Of a DNA stretch of 64,000 bases, positions 16,897 to 24,881 are shown piece after piece. The DNA comes from Luteimicrobium xylanilyticum. Lineage in GTDB: Bacteria > Actinomycetota > Actinomycetes > Actinomycetales > Cellulomonadaceae. Position numbers and translations under genes: made by a program. The stretch spans positions 1,364,001 through 1,428,000 of the forward strand of contig NZ_CP045529.1 of NCBI RefSeq assembly GCF_009429125.1, read 5' to 3'. Each line of letters begins with the position of its first letter. Positions within the stretch are counted from its first letter, which is position 1. The notes beneath the pieces are model-generated. The model was given only the letters and a program-made list of their open reading frames with translations. It was not told the origin of the DNA and searched no databases.

Positions 16897-16909
16897 GTGT
16901 TCGATTCTA
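16889..16909 (-). promoter_or_regulatory. LexA SOS box over a leaderless promoter
   Basis: TCGAACATGTGTTCGA (16889-16904) is a perfect TCGAAC-N4-GTTCGA box. The minus-strand start codon (16896-16894) lies inside it, and TAGAAT (16909-16904) abuts it, 7 nt before the ATG. LexA bound here would cover the transcription and translation start of the HNH gene. Confidence 0.88.
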
Positions 16910-17073
16910 GCAGTCGAACGCGCTCGCCACCAGGGCCTGCATGCCCGCGGTGGGCGACGTCCGAACCCGCGTCGTCCGAGCCCGCGACGACCACTCCGCG
17001 GCGCGCCCGGACGGGTCGTCGTTCCGATCCTCCGGCGTCCGAGGCTCCACGCGCCTCGGCGTCCGCGGAGGGC

Positions 17074-17235
17074 TCAGCGCCTGCGCAGCCGGGAGAAGAA
17101 GGTGTTCTTCGGGGCGTCGGGGTGCCCGTCGCACCACTCGGACGCTGGCACGCTCCGGCGCACGTCGTCGACGTGCTGGCCGCAGCCCTTCCAGGTCGTC
17201 TTGCCGCAGGTGGAGCAGGTGGTGGGGTAGCACAT
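17074..17235 (-). CDS. Cys-rich miniprotein (53 aa) in the persulfide-response operon
   Basis: This small gene starts MCYPTTCSTCGKTTWKGCGQH and ends FFSRLRR. Two CxxC-like pairs, CSTC and GCGQH plus a later Cys-Asp, suggest a zinc ribbon. Similar small proteins are widespread in bacteria but I know of no assigned function. It lies 44 nt after the CsoR-family gene on the same strand, so it is probably the last gene of the operon beginning with the CoA-disulfide reductase. Confidence 0.75.
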   Translation of the reverse strand: MCYPTTCSTCGKTTWKGCGQHVDDVRRSVPASEWCDGHPDAPKNTFFSRLRRR

Positions 17236-17279
17236 GGTTCGTTCGTCTCCTCGGTGTCAGGGTGGGGGCGTGTGGTTCG

Positions 17280-17549
17280 TCAGGCAAGCATGAGGAAGAG
17301 CTTCTCCAGCTCCTCGGTCGTGAGCCCGTCCGCTGAGCCGTCGGGGTCGCCGAGGCAGTCCTTCATCGCGGACGACACGATCGCGAAGCCCGCCCGGTCG
17401 AGCGCGCTCGACACGGCGGCGAGCTGGGTGACGACGTCGCGGCAGGGCGCGTCGTCCTCGATCGCGGCGACGACGGCGTCGAGCTGGCCGCGCGCGCGGC
17501 GGAGGCGGTTCACGATCTTGCGCCGGGCGTCGGCGTCGGGTGTGGTCAT
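17280..17549 (-). CDS. CsoR/FrmR-family repressor, probably CstR-like persulfide sensor
   Basis: The 89-residue all-helical protein has IVNRLRRARGQLDAVVAAIE, the DNA-contact start of the DUF156 family. Two Cys are present at residues 36 and 65, matching CsoR positions, but residue 61, a copper-ligand His in Cu(I)-CsoR, is Ala. CstR-type persulfide sensors keep the two Cys and lack that His. The neighbouring CoA-disulfide reductase–rhodanese gene also speaks for sulfur rather than copper. GAGGAG precedes ATG 17549. The likely operator is the palindrome at 19413-19430. Ligand choice is an inference. Confidence 0.85.
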   Translation of the reverse strand: MTTPDADARRKIVNRLRRARGQLDAVVAAIEDDAPCRDVVTQLAAVSSALDRAGFAIVSSAMKDCLGDPDGSADGLTTEELEKLFLMLA

Positions 17550-17580
17550 CGGGGCTCCTCGGTCAGGGCGGGTGGGGTCG

Positions 17581-19404
17581 TCACGCGGCGCGGTCGTCCG
17601 CGCCGGTGGGCTCGGCGTCGGCGCCGTCGCCGGGCTCGGCCTCGGCGGGGGCCCCGACGCGGGGCGCGGTGCCGGTCGCTGCGTCGTCCGGCCGCGCCAG
17701 GACGACGGCGGCGCGAGGCCCGAGCGCGGCGCGGAGGGTGAGCATCCCGCCCGACAGGGAGGCGCTGTCGAAGCCGTGCTGGGCGAGGATCCGGTGCGCG
17801 AGGTAGGAGCGGACCCCGGACGCGCACAGGACGCGGACAGCCCGCCCGGCCGTCGCGGTCCGGACCTCGTCGAGGCGGTCGCGGAGCTCGGTGTGCGGGA
17901 CGTTGAGCGCCCCGGGGAGGTGCCCCGTCGCGAACTCGTCACGGCTGCGGACGTCGAGCACGAGCGCCTGGGCGGACACCTCGTCCACCTGGTCCGCGTA
18001 CCAGAGGCGCAGGGTCCCGTCGACGACGTTCGACCCGAGCAGGCCCACCATCGTGACCGGGTCCTTGGCGGCGCCGTACGGGGGTGCGTAGGCGAGGTCG
18101 AGGTCGACGAGGTCGTGCACGGTCAGATGGGCGCGCAGCGCGGTGGCGAGGACGTCGATGCGCTTGTCGACCCCGTCCGGGCCGACGGCCTGGGCGCCGA
18201 GGACCCGACCGTCGTCGGCGCCCGCGTGCACGACGAGGTGGAGCTGTGCGGCGCCGGGGAACCAGCCGGCGTGCTGGGTGGGGTGCAGGTGGAGCGTGCG
18301 GTACGGCACGCCGAGGGCGTCGAGGTCGGCCCGGTTCGCGCCGGTCGTGGCGGCGGTGAGCGTCCCGACGCGGACGATCGCCGTGCCGAGCGGGCGCGGG
18401 ACCGGCCGGGCGGTGGGGTGGCCGACGATGTCGTCGGCGACGAGCCTTCCCGCGCGGTTCGCCGGGCCGGCCAGGGTGACCGGCCGTCGCGCCCCCGTGA
18501 CGGCGTCCGTGCTGGTGGTCGCGTCGCCGGCGGCCCAGACCCCCGGCAGGGACGTGCGGCCCCGGTCGTCCACGACGATCGCGCCGTCCTCGCAGCGGAC
18601 GCCGGCCTCCTCGAAGACGTGCGTGTCGGGTCGGACGCCCGTGGCGACCAGGACGACGTCCGCCTCGAGGCGGGTCCCGTCGGCGAGCACGACGACGTCG
18701 TGGTCGGGGAGGTGCTCGACGGCGGTGGCGCCGGAGCCCGCATAGACGTCGACGCCGAGCCGGACGAGCTCGTCCGTGACGAGCTGCGCGAGCTCGGGCT
18801 CGAAGGTCGCGAGGACATGCTCGGACCGCTGCGCGAGCGCGACGTCGAGCCCCTGCAGCGTGAGAGCCTCGGCAGCCTCGAGCCCGACGTACCCGCCGCC
18901 CAGCACGACGGCGCGGTGGGCGGTGCCGACGAGCGCACGGAGCGCGGCGCCGTCGGCGACGGTGCGCAGGGTGTGGACGCGAGGCGAGCCGAGGCCGGGC
19001 AGGGCAGGGTGGGCGGCGACGGCTCCGGGCGCGAGGACGAGCGCGTCGTACCCGAGGTCGGTCTCGCCGTCCGCGGTGCGCACGCGGACGGTGCGGGCGT
19101 CCGCGTCGAGCCCGACGACGTCGTGCGCCGTGCGCACGTCGAGGTTCAGCGCGGCGCGCAGGCTCTCCGGCGTCTGGACGAGAAGGTCGTCGGCGTCGGC
19201 GATCTCGCCGCCGACGAGGTACGGCAGCCCGCAGCCTGCGAACGACACGTGCGGGCCGCGCTCGAGCACGACGATCTCCGCCGTCTCGTCGAGGCGACGG
19301 AGGCGCGCGGCGGCGCTCGCACCGGCCGCGACCCCGCCGACGACGACGTAGCGACGGGTGGGGGCGTCCGGGTGCGCGACCGGGTTCGTGCGGGTCTCGA
19401 GCAT
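17581..19404 (-). CDS. CoA-disulfide/polysulfide reductase with C-terminal rhodanese domain
   Basis: This 607-residue flavoprotein starts YVVVGGVAAGASAAARLRRL (FAD-binding) and has SFAGCGLPYLVGG with the single redox Cys of the CoADR family. A second Rossmann motif AVVLGGGYVGLEAAE (NAD(P)H) and VWAAGDATTSTDAVTG (FAD) follow, then the dimerisation domain. A rhodanese domain (about residues 465-570) carries VLCASGVRSYLA, whose Cys would hold a persulfide. CoADR–Rhd fusions reduce CoA persulfide or polysulfide and release H2S. A Pro/Ala/Glu tail of ~35 residues is probably disordered. It leads a three-gene minus-strand operon with a CsoR/CstR-like repressor. Confidence 0.9.
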   Translation of the reverse strand: MLETRTNPVAHPDAPTRRYVVVGGVAAGASAAARLRRLDETAEIVVLERGPHVSFAGCGLPYLVGGEIADADDLLVQTPESLRAALNLDVRTAHDVVGLDADARTVRVRTADGETDLGYDALVLAPGAVAAHPALPGLGSPRVHTLRTVADGAALRALVGTAHRAVVLGGGYVGLEAAEALTLQGLDVALAQRSEHVLATFEPELAQLVTDELVRLGVDVYAGSGATAVEHLPDHDVVVLADGTRLEADVVLVATGVRPDTHVFEEAGVRCEDGAIVVDDRGRTSLPGVWAAGDATTSTDAVTGARRPVTLAGPANRAGRLVADDIVGHPTARPVPRPLGTAIVRVGTLTAATTGANRADLDALGVPYRTLHLHPTQHAGWFPGAAQLHLVVHAGADDGRVLGAQAVGPDGVDKRIDVLATALRAHLTVHDLVDLDLAYAPPYGAAKDPVTMVGLLGSNVVDGTLRLWYADQVDEVSAQALVLDVRSRDEFATGHLPGALNVPHTELRDRLDEVRTATAGRAVRVLCASGVRSYLAHRILAQHGFDSASLSGGMLTLRAALGPRAAVVLARPDDAATGTAPRVGAPAEAEPGDGADAEPTGADDRAA

Positions 19405-19412
19405 GGACCGAA

Positions 19413-19430
19413 GATACCCCCGGGGGTATC
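19413..19430 (-). promoter_or_regulatory. CsoR/CstR-type operator upstream of the CoADR operon
   Basis: GATACCCCCGGGGGTATC is a perfect 18-bp palindrome, 8 nt upstream of the start codon at 19404. TACCC...GGGTA with a G/C core is the known operator form of CsoR-family repressors. Its location suggests that the repressor encoded at 17280-17549 controls its own operon. Confidence 0.8.
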
Positions 19431-19506
19431 CGGGTGTCAGGCCGACGCCGGCTGATGTGACCCGCCCGACAGTGCGGTCCGCACCCGGGGCCCGAGCGGC
19501 GACCCG

Positions 19507-20271
19507 TCAGCCGACGGGAGCCAGCAGCGCGGGGGAGTCGTTGTTCACGTTGCTGACCAGCGACGACACCTCACGGAACCGCAGGGGCTCGGGTTCCCGG
19601 CTCAGCAGGGCCGCCGCTCCCTCGGCCCCGACGGACGGGTCGAGCCACGCGTCCCACGCCGACCGGGGCAGCACGAGGGGCATGCGGTCGTGGATCGAGG
19701 CGAGGTCCTCGCTGGCGGGCATCGTGACGATCGTCGTCGACACGAGCCAGCGGCGGGGATCGTCGGCCGCCCGGGAGGGGTCGCGCCAGAACTCGTAGAG
19801 CCCGGCGAGGGCGGCGACGTCGTCGTCGGCGGGGGCGATGTAGTACGGCTGCTTGGGGACGCGCGCCCGGCCCGAGGGACTCGATCCCGGCGCGGGCTCG
19901 AGCTTCTTCCACTCGTAGTAGCCGTCCGCCGGGACGATGCAGCGCCGGGCGGCGAAGGGCTTGGCGAACGCCGGCTTGTCGGCGAGCGACTCGACGCGCG
20001 CGTTGATCATCCGGTTGCCGACCGACGGGTCCTTGGCCCAGCTCGGGACGAGCCCCCACCGGGCGAGGCGGAGCGACCGCTGGGGGGCGTCGCCGGGCTC
20101 GGTGGAGTCACGTCTCGGCGCGCGCTCGACGACGATCCGTACGTCCTGCGTGGGGGCGACGTTCCAGCTCGGGGCGAGCTCGCGCACGGCGGGCTCGACG
20201 AGGGCGGCGTCGATCGCGAAGGCGTCGGCGAGGTCCTGGGCTTCTCGGAAGGAGGCGTAGCGGCCGCACAT
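19507..20271 (-). CDS. SOS-response-associated peptidase (SRAP, YedK/HMCES-like)
   Basis: This 254-residue protein begins MCGRYASF; Cys2 is the residue that forms a thiazolidine crosslink with abasic sites after Met removal. WNVAPTQDV, INARVESLADKPAF, RCIVPADGYYEWKK and SIHDRMPLVL are all present, covering the catalytic Asn, Glu and His of the family. It protects single-stranded DNA at abasic sites. The gene is monocistronic; no LexA box is obvious nearby. Confidence 0.92.
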   Translation of the reverse strand: MCGRYASFREAQDLADAFAIDAALVEPAVRELAPSWNVAPTQDVRIVVERAPRRDSTEPGDAPQRSLRLARWGLVPSWAKDPSVGNRMINARVESLADKPAFAKPFAARRCIVPADGYYEWKKLEPAPGSSPSGRARVPKQPYYIAPADDDVAALAGLYEFWRDPSRAADDPRRWLVSTTIVTMPASEDLASIHDRMPLVLPRSAWDAWLDPSVGAEGAAALLSREPEPLRFREVSSLVSNVNNDSPALLAPVG

Positions 20272-20434
20272 GGCTCCATCGTCGGGCACGCCACCGACAT
20301 CGCGCCTGGCGCCGAGATCGCGCCTGCCGCCCACCTCGCCCGCCGCGCGCCGGGCGCGGGCCCGCACGCGATCGTCACATCCTCCGGCGGCAATCGGCTC
20401 GGCACGCTCGAAACGATTCGATATGATGACGGTC

Positions 20435-21790
20435 GTGACGCGTGCCGACGACCCCGATGATCCGAACCCCACCGCCGACCTCACCCCCACCACGACGGAC
20501 GCCCCGACGCGGCTCCCCGCCCCGGCGCCCCGCACGAGCCTGCGCTCGCGGGTCCTGACGGGCCCCCGCACCGGACCCCGCTCGACCGCCGCGTGGATCC
20601 TCCTGCTCGGCTCCCTCTCCGCGCTCCCGGCCTTCACGACCGACATGTACCTCCCGGCCCTGCCGGACGTCGCGCGCGACCTCCACACCACGGACGCCGG
20701 TGCCCAGATCACCATGTCCGCGATGCTCGTCGGCGCCGCGCTCGGCACCCTCGTGATCGGTCCGCTCTCGGACCGGTTCGGCCGCCGCGGCCCGCTGCTC
20801 GTCGGGCTCGTGGGTCACGTCGTGACCTCGGTCCTGTCGATCATGGTCCCGAACATCACGCTCCTCATCGCGCTGCGCGTGGTCCAGGGCTTCTTCAACG
20901 CGGCCGCGTCGGTCACGAGCATGGCGATCATCCGCGACCGGTTCAGCGGTGCCGAGGCTGCGCGCATGTTCTCCCGGCTCATGCTCGTGATCGGTCTGTC
21001 GCCGCTGCTCGCCCCGACGGTCGGCTCGCTCGTCGAGGGCTGGGGGAGCTGGCACGGGATCTTCCTCGTGCTCGCACTGATGGGCGCCGTGCTCGGCGCG
21101 GTCGTGCTGCGCGCCCTGCCCGAGACGCTCCCCGTCGAGCGGCGCGTCACCGGCGGTCTGCCCGCCGCGCTCCGCGGGTACCGCACGCTCGTCCGGGACC
21201 GTCGCTTCCTCGCGCTCGCCGTCGTGCCGGGCCTCGGGATGGCCGTCGTGATGAGCTACGTCTCCGGGTCGCCGTTCGTGTTCCAGGAGCACTTCGGGCT
21301 GTCGTCGGGGGCGTTCTCCCTGCTCTTCGCCGTGAACGGGCTCGCGCTCGTCGCGTCCGCGCAGGTCAACGCCGCGCTCGTCCGCAAGGTCGCGCCGATC
21401 CGCCTGCTGCGCACCGCGCTCGTGGTCCAGCTCGTCTTCGCGGTCGGGCTCGTCGCGTTCGCCGTGACCGGCGTCGGCGGGCTGCTCGGGGTGCTCGCCG
21501 GGCTCTGGCTGGTCCTCGCGATGCAGGGCATGGTGCCGTCGAACGCGTCGGCGCTCGCGCTCACCCGGCACGGCGAGATGGCGGGCACCGCGTCCGCCGT
21601 GATCGGCGCGCTCCAGACGGGCATCGCCGGCGTCGTGAGCCCGCTCGTCGGGGTGCTCGGCGCGACCGCCGCGGCCATGAGCTCGGTCATGCTCGGTGCG
21701 ATCGCGGTCGCGATCCTCGTGCTCGCCGTCGCCACGCCGGCGTTCCGGCGCGAGGGCGGGTTCCACGCGGGCGTCCCCGCGTCGTCCTGA
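20435..21790 (+). CDS. Bcr/CflA-like MFS multidrug transporter
   Basis: The 451-residue protein has a ~45-residue hydrophilic Pro/Thr-rich N-terminus, then 12 membrane segments. ALPAFTTDMYLPALPDVA is the TM1 signature of Bcr/CflA pumps; GPLSDRFGRRGPLL is motif A and LIALRVVQGFFNAA motif B. It likely exports drugs or metabolites. GTG 20435 follows TATGAT (20422-20427) by 7 nt, suggesting a leaderless start; ATGs at 20423 and 20426 are in frame but overlap that -10. Confidence 0.85.
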   Translation: MTRADDPDDPNPTADLTPTTTDAPTRLPAPAPRTSLRSRVLTGPRTGPRSTAAWILLLGSLSALPAFTTDMYLPALPDVARDLHTTDAGAQITMSAMLVGAALGTLVIGPLSDRFGRRGPLLVGLVGHVVTSVLSIMVPNITLLIALRVVQGFFNAAASVTSMAIIRDRFSGAEAARMFSRLMLVIGLSPLLAPTVGSLVEGWGSWHGIFLVLALMGAVLGAVVLRALPETLPVERRVTGGLPAALRGYRTLVRDRRFLALAVVPGLGMAVVMSYVSGSPFVFQEHFGLSSGAFSLLFAVNGLALVASAQVNAALVRKVAPIRLLRTALVVQLVFAVGLVAFAVTGVGGLLGVLAGLWLVLAMQGMVPSNASALALTRHGEMAGTASAVIGALQTGIAGVVSPLVGVLGATAAAMSSVMLGAIAVAILVLAVATPAFRREGGFHAGVPASS

Positions 21791-21809
21791 CGCGCTGCGA
21801 CCGACGGCG

Positions 21810-22742
21810 TCAGCGCGTCGGGCGCAGCGCCCGGGCCGCCGTCTCGCGCACCGAGGCCGCGAGCGCGTCGAGCGCCGACGAGCGCAGCCGCCACTGCTGC
21901 CAGTGCAGCCGGACGTCGTCCGCGCCGTCGGCATCCAGCACGACGACGTCGCCGCGTGCCGCGAGCTCGTCCGCCTGCTGCTCGGGGAGCATCCCCCAGC
22001 CCAGGCCGAGCCGCACGGCCTGCGCGAACGCCGTCGAGCCGGGGACGTGGTGGCGCGGGGGGTCGATCCTCCGTCGCGTCCGACGGCGCAGGTAGCGGTC
22101 CTGCAGGTCGTCCTTGCGGTCGTAGACGACGACGGGCGCGGCGGCGAGCGCGTCGGGGGTGACGGCCGGTGCGGTGCGCGAGCCGAACCACCGCCGGGCG
22201 AACGCGGGCGACGCGGCGGGCAGGTAGCGCATCGCCCCGAGCGCGGTCACGGTGCACCCCTGGACGGCGCGCGCCTGCGTGGTGATCGCGGCCATGACCT
22301 CGCCGTCGCGCAGGAGCTCGACCGAGTGGTCCTGGTCCTCGCGGCGCACGTCGACGTACACGCCGTCCCCGACCCCGGCGAGCGCCGGGACCGCCCACGT
22401 CGTGAGCGAGTCGGCGTTGACGGCGACCGGGAGCACGACGCGCGGAGCAGCGTCCCCGCCGCGGCTCCCGCCGCCCGTGGCGCCCGTCCCGGTCAGCGCG
22501 GCCTCCGCCTCCGCGACGAGCAGGGAGACCTGGCGTGCGAGCCGGAGCAGCTCCTGACCGTCCTCGGTCGCGGTCACCGGCTTGCTCCGTCGCACGAGCA
22601 CCCGTCCCGCCTGCGCCTCGAGCGCCTTGATCCGCTGACTCACCGCCGACGGCGTCACGTGCAGCGCGCGGGCGGCCGCGTCGAAGGTGCCGTGGCTGAC
22701 CACGGCGTCGAGCGCCCGGAGCTGCGCGAGGTCCCAGTCCAT
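21810..22742 (-). CDS. lysG: LysR-type regulator, LysG/ArgP-like
   Basis: The 310-residue protein has an N-terminal HTH (LRALDAVVSHGTFDAAARALHVTPSAVSQRIKALE) and an ArgP-like effector domain. ArgP/LysG activates a divergent lysine/arginine exporter when basic amino acids accumulate. The divergent neighbour is a LysE-family exporter, which makes the assignment firm. ATG 22742 follows TAGCAT by 6 nt on the minus strand, pointing to a leaderless mRNA. Confidence 0.9.
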   Translation of the reverse strand: MDWDLAQLRALDAVVSHGTFDAAARALHVTPSAVSQRIKALEAQAGRVLVRRSKPVTATEDGQELLRLARQVSLLVAEAEAALTGTGATGGGSRGGDAAPRVVLPVAVNADSLTTWAVPALAGVGDGVYVDVRREDQDHSVELLRDGEVMAAITTQARAVQGCTVTALGAMRYLPAASPAFARRWFGSRTAPAVTPDALAAAPVVVYDRKDDLQDRYLRRRTRRRIDPPRHHVPGSTAFAQAVRLGLGWGMLPEQQADELAARGDVVVLDADGADDVRLHWQQWRLRSSALDALAASVRETAARALRPTR

Positions 22743-22754
22743 GAAGCGATGCTA

Positions 22755-22773
22755 ACGACTGATGAGGAATCGT
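22755..22773. promoter_or_regulatory. Possible LysG operator in the lysG-lysE divergent region
   Basis: ACGACT (22755-22760) and AATCGT (22768-22773) form an imperfect dyad around GATGAGG between the divergent genes. LysR-type regulators bind interrupted dyads of this kind. The match is short and only suggestive. Confidence 0.3.
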
Positions 22774-22834
22774 CGTGGCGCTTCAGGCAGCCAGCGGGGT
22801 CTCGAGGCTCTCCGGGTGGCTAGCGTGGTCGTCC

Positions 22835-23452
22835 GTGACCTCGTTGACCGCCGCGCTCTCGGGCCTCGCGTCCGGTCTGTCGCTGATCGTGGCCATCGGC
22901 GCGCAGAACGCGTTCGTGCTGCGCCAGGGCGTGCGCCGCGAGCACGTGGGGGCGGTCGTCGTGATCTGCGCGGCGAGCGACGTGGTGCTCGTCGCGGCGG
23001 GGACGGCCGGGCTCGGCACCCTCGTGGCGCGGTCCGGCACGGTGCTCGAGGTGGTCCGCTGGGTCGGCGCGGCCGTCCTCGTGGGGTACGGCGTGCGGTC
23101 GGCCCTGCGCGCGCTGCCGCGACGCGACCCGGGCGCGCTGCACCCGGCGGGCGAGCGGCCGCCGTCGGCGCTCGGAGCCACCGTCGCGACGACGCTCGCG
23201 CTCACGTGGCTCAACCCGCACGTCTACCTCGACACGGTCCTGCTGCTCGGCTCGGTGGCGGCCGGCCACGGCACGCTCCGCTGGGCCTTCGCCGCCGGCG
23301 CGTGCGTCGCGAGCTGGCTGTGGTTCAGCGGCCTCGGGTACGGGGCACGCGCCCTCGTGCCCGTCTTCGCGAGGCCCGCGGCGTGGCGTGTGCTCGACGG
23401 CGTGATCGCCGTCGTCATGGTGCTCGTCGCGGTCTCGCTCGTCGCGCGCTGA
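22835..23452 (+). CDS. lysE: LysE/ArgO-family amino-acid exporter
   Basis: This 205-residue protein has six hydrophobic segments. Its N-terminus, GLSLIVAIGAQNAFVLRQG, is the LysE/ArgO signature, and TLALTWLNPHVYLDT is the conserved mid-protein motif. It exports L-lysine and/or L-arginine. Start GTG 22835 is chosen because the family begins here and TAGCGT lies 8 nt upstream. Regulation is expected from the divergent LysG-like activator. Confidence 0.9.
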   Translation: MTSLTAALSGLASGLSLIVAIGAQNAFVLRQGVRREHVGAVVVICAASDVVLVAAGTAGLGTLVARSGTVLEVVRWVGAAVLVGYGVRSALRALPRRDPGALHPAGERPPSALGATVATTLALTWLNPHVYLDTVLLLGSVAAGHGTLRWAFAAGACVASWLWFSGLGYGARALVPVFARPAAWRVLDGVIAVVMVLVAVSLVAR

Positions 23453-23455
23453 GCG

Positions 23456-24694
23456 CTACCCGGCGAGCGCCGCGAGCCGCGCGACCGCGTCACGCAGCAC
23501 GTCCTCGCGCTTGACGAACGTGAACCGCACCCACGACCGCAGAGCGCGCGCCGTCGGCGATCCCGCCGTGCAGAACGCCGCCACCGGCACGCCCACCACG
23601 CCCGCGAGCCCGGGGAGCCGGCGGCACAGGTCGGTGCCGTCGTCGAACCCGAGGGGGCCGGCGTCGGCCAGCACGAAGTACGTGCCCTGCGGGCGCACGA
23701 CGCCGAACCCCGCGGCCTCCAGACCGTCGCAGAGCAGGTCGCGGCGCGAGGCGAGCGACGCGGCGAGCTCGCGCGGGTACGCGTCGTCGGCGAGCGCCCG
23801 GGCGATCGCGGGCTGGAACGGCGCACCCGACACGTAGGTGAGGAACTGCTTGACCGTCCGTACGGCCGTCACGAGCGGCTCGGGCCCGGTCACCCAGCCG
23901 ATCTTCCAGCCGGTCAGCGAGAACGTCTTGCCCGACGACGACACGGTCAGCGTGCGTTCGGCCATGCCCGGGAGGGTCGCGAGCGGGACGTGGGCCGCGC
24001 CGTCGAACGTGAGGTGCTCGTAGACCTCGTCCGTCACGACGACGGCGTCCGCCGCACGCGCCGCGGCGGCCACGGCCTCGAGCTCGGTGCGCGTGAGGAC
24101 CGTGCCCGTCGGGTTGTGCGGCGTGTTGAGGAGGATCACGCGGGTCCGGGGCGTGACGGCCGCACGCAGGGCGTCGGTGTCGAGGCGGAACCCGTCCGGG
24201 CCCGGGACCAGCGGCACGGTGACGTGCCGCGCACCCGCGAGCGCGATCCCCGCCGCGTACGAGTCGTAGCACGGCTCGAGGGTGACGACGTCGTCGCCGG
24301 GGCCCGCGAGCGCGAGGAGCGCGGCCGCGATCGCCTCGGTCGCGCCGGTGGTGACGAGGACCTCGGTGTCCGCGTCGAGGTCGAGGCCGTAGTGCCGCCT
24401 CTGGTGGGCGGTGACCGCCCCGCGCAGCTCCGGGATCCCCGGGCCGGGCGGGTACTGGTTGGCGCCGTGCTCGGCGTCGGGCGCGATCGCGTCCGCGGCC
24501 GCGCGGCGGACCCAGGACGGGCCGTCGACGTCGGGGAAGCCCTGGCCGAGGTTGAGGGCGCCGGTACGGGTCGCGAGCGCGCTCATCTCCGCGAACACCG
24601 TCGACGCGACCGCGCCGTCGGGGGCGAGGAGGCCGGTCGCGTGGGCGACGTCGCGCCAGCGGCCGGACGGCGAGGGCGGGGGAGCGGAGGGCAT
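23456..24694 (-). CDS. Class I/II PLP-dependent aminotransferase
   Basis: The 412-residue protein has the fold type I layout: LNLGQGFPDVDGPSW, ANQYPPGPGIPELR, LLNTPHNPTGTVLTR, VVVTDEVYEHLTFDG and SSSGKTFSLTGWKIGW, in which Lys forms the PLP Schiff base. It resembles kynurenine/methionine aminotransferases and actinobacterial DapC-like enzymes; the amino donor is not decidable by eye. ATG 24694 follows TACGCT by 6 nt on the minus strand (probable leaderless start). It lies 3 nt from the end of the exporter gene, convergent. Confidence 0.88.
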   Translation of the reverse strand: MPSAPPPSPSGRWRDVAHATGLLAPDGAVASTVFAEMSALATRTGALNLGQGFPDVDGPSWVRRAAADAIAPDAEHGANQYPPGPGIPELRGAVTAHQRRHYGLDLDADTEVLVTTGATEAIAAALLALAGPGDDVVTLEPCYDSYAAGIALAGARHVTVPLVPGPDGFRLDTDALRAAVTPRTRVILLNTPHNPTGTVLTRTELEAVAAAARAADAVVVTDEVYEHLTFDGAAHVPLATLPGMAERTLTVSSSGKTFSLTGWKIGWVTGPEPLVTAVRTVKQFLTYVSGAPFQPAIARALADDAYPRELAASLASRRDLLCDGLEAAGFGVVRPQGTYFVLADAGPLGFDDGTDLCRRLPGLAGVVGVPVAAFCTAGSPTARALRSWVRFTFVKREDVLRDAVARLAALAG

Positions 24695-24881
24695 GGCGGC
24701 AGCGTAGCGAGCGGGCGGACGGCCGGACCGACCGGTGCGTTCCCGGCTCGCACCCAGGTTCCCAGGGAGCGGGGAGGGGACTCACAGGGGACGCAGGGGC
24801 GCGGCCGACGTCGGGCTCACCTCGGGGGCGTGGTCTAGGGGTCGACGGCACCAGCAGGCGCCGGGACCCGAGGAGGACACG

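Noticed and set aside
17280-17549. Copper-responsive CsoR
   Set aside because: The His expected between the two ligand Cys (position 61) is Ala, and the neighbours are sulfur enzymes, so copper sensing is unlikely.
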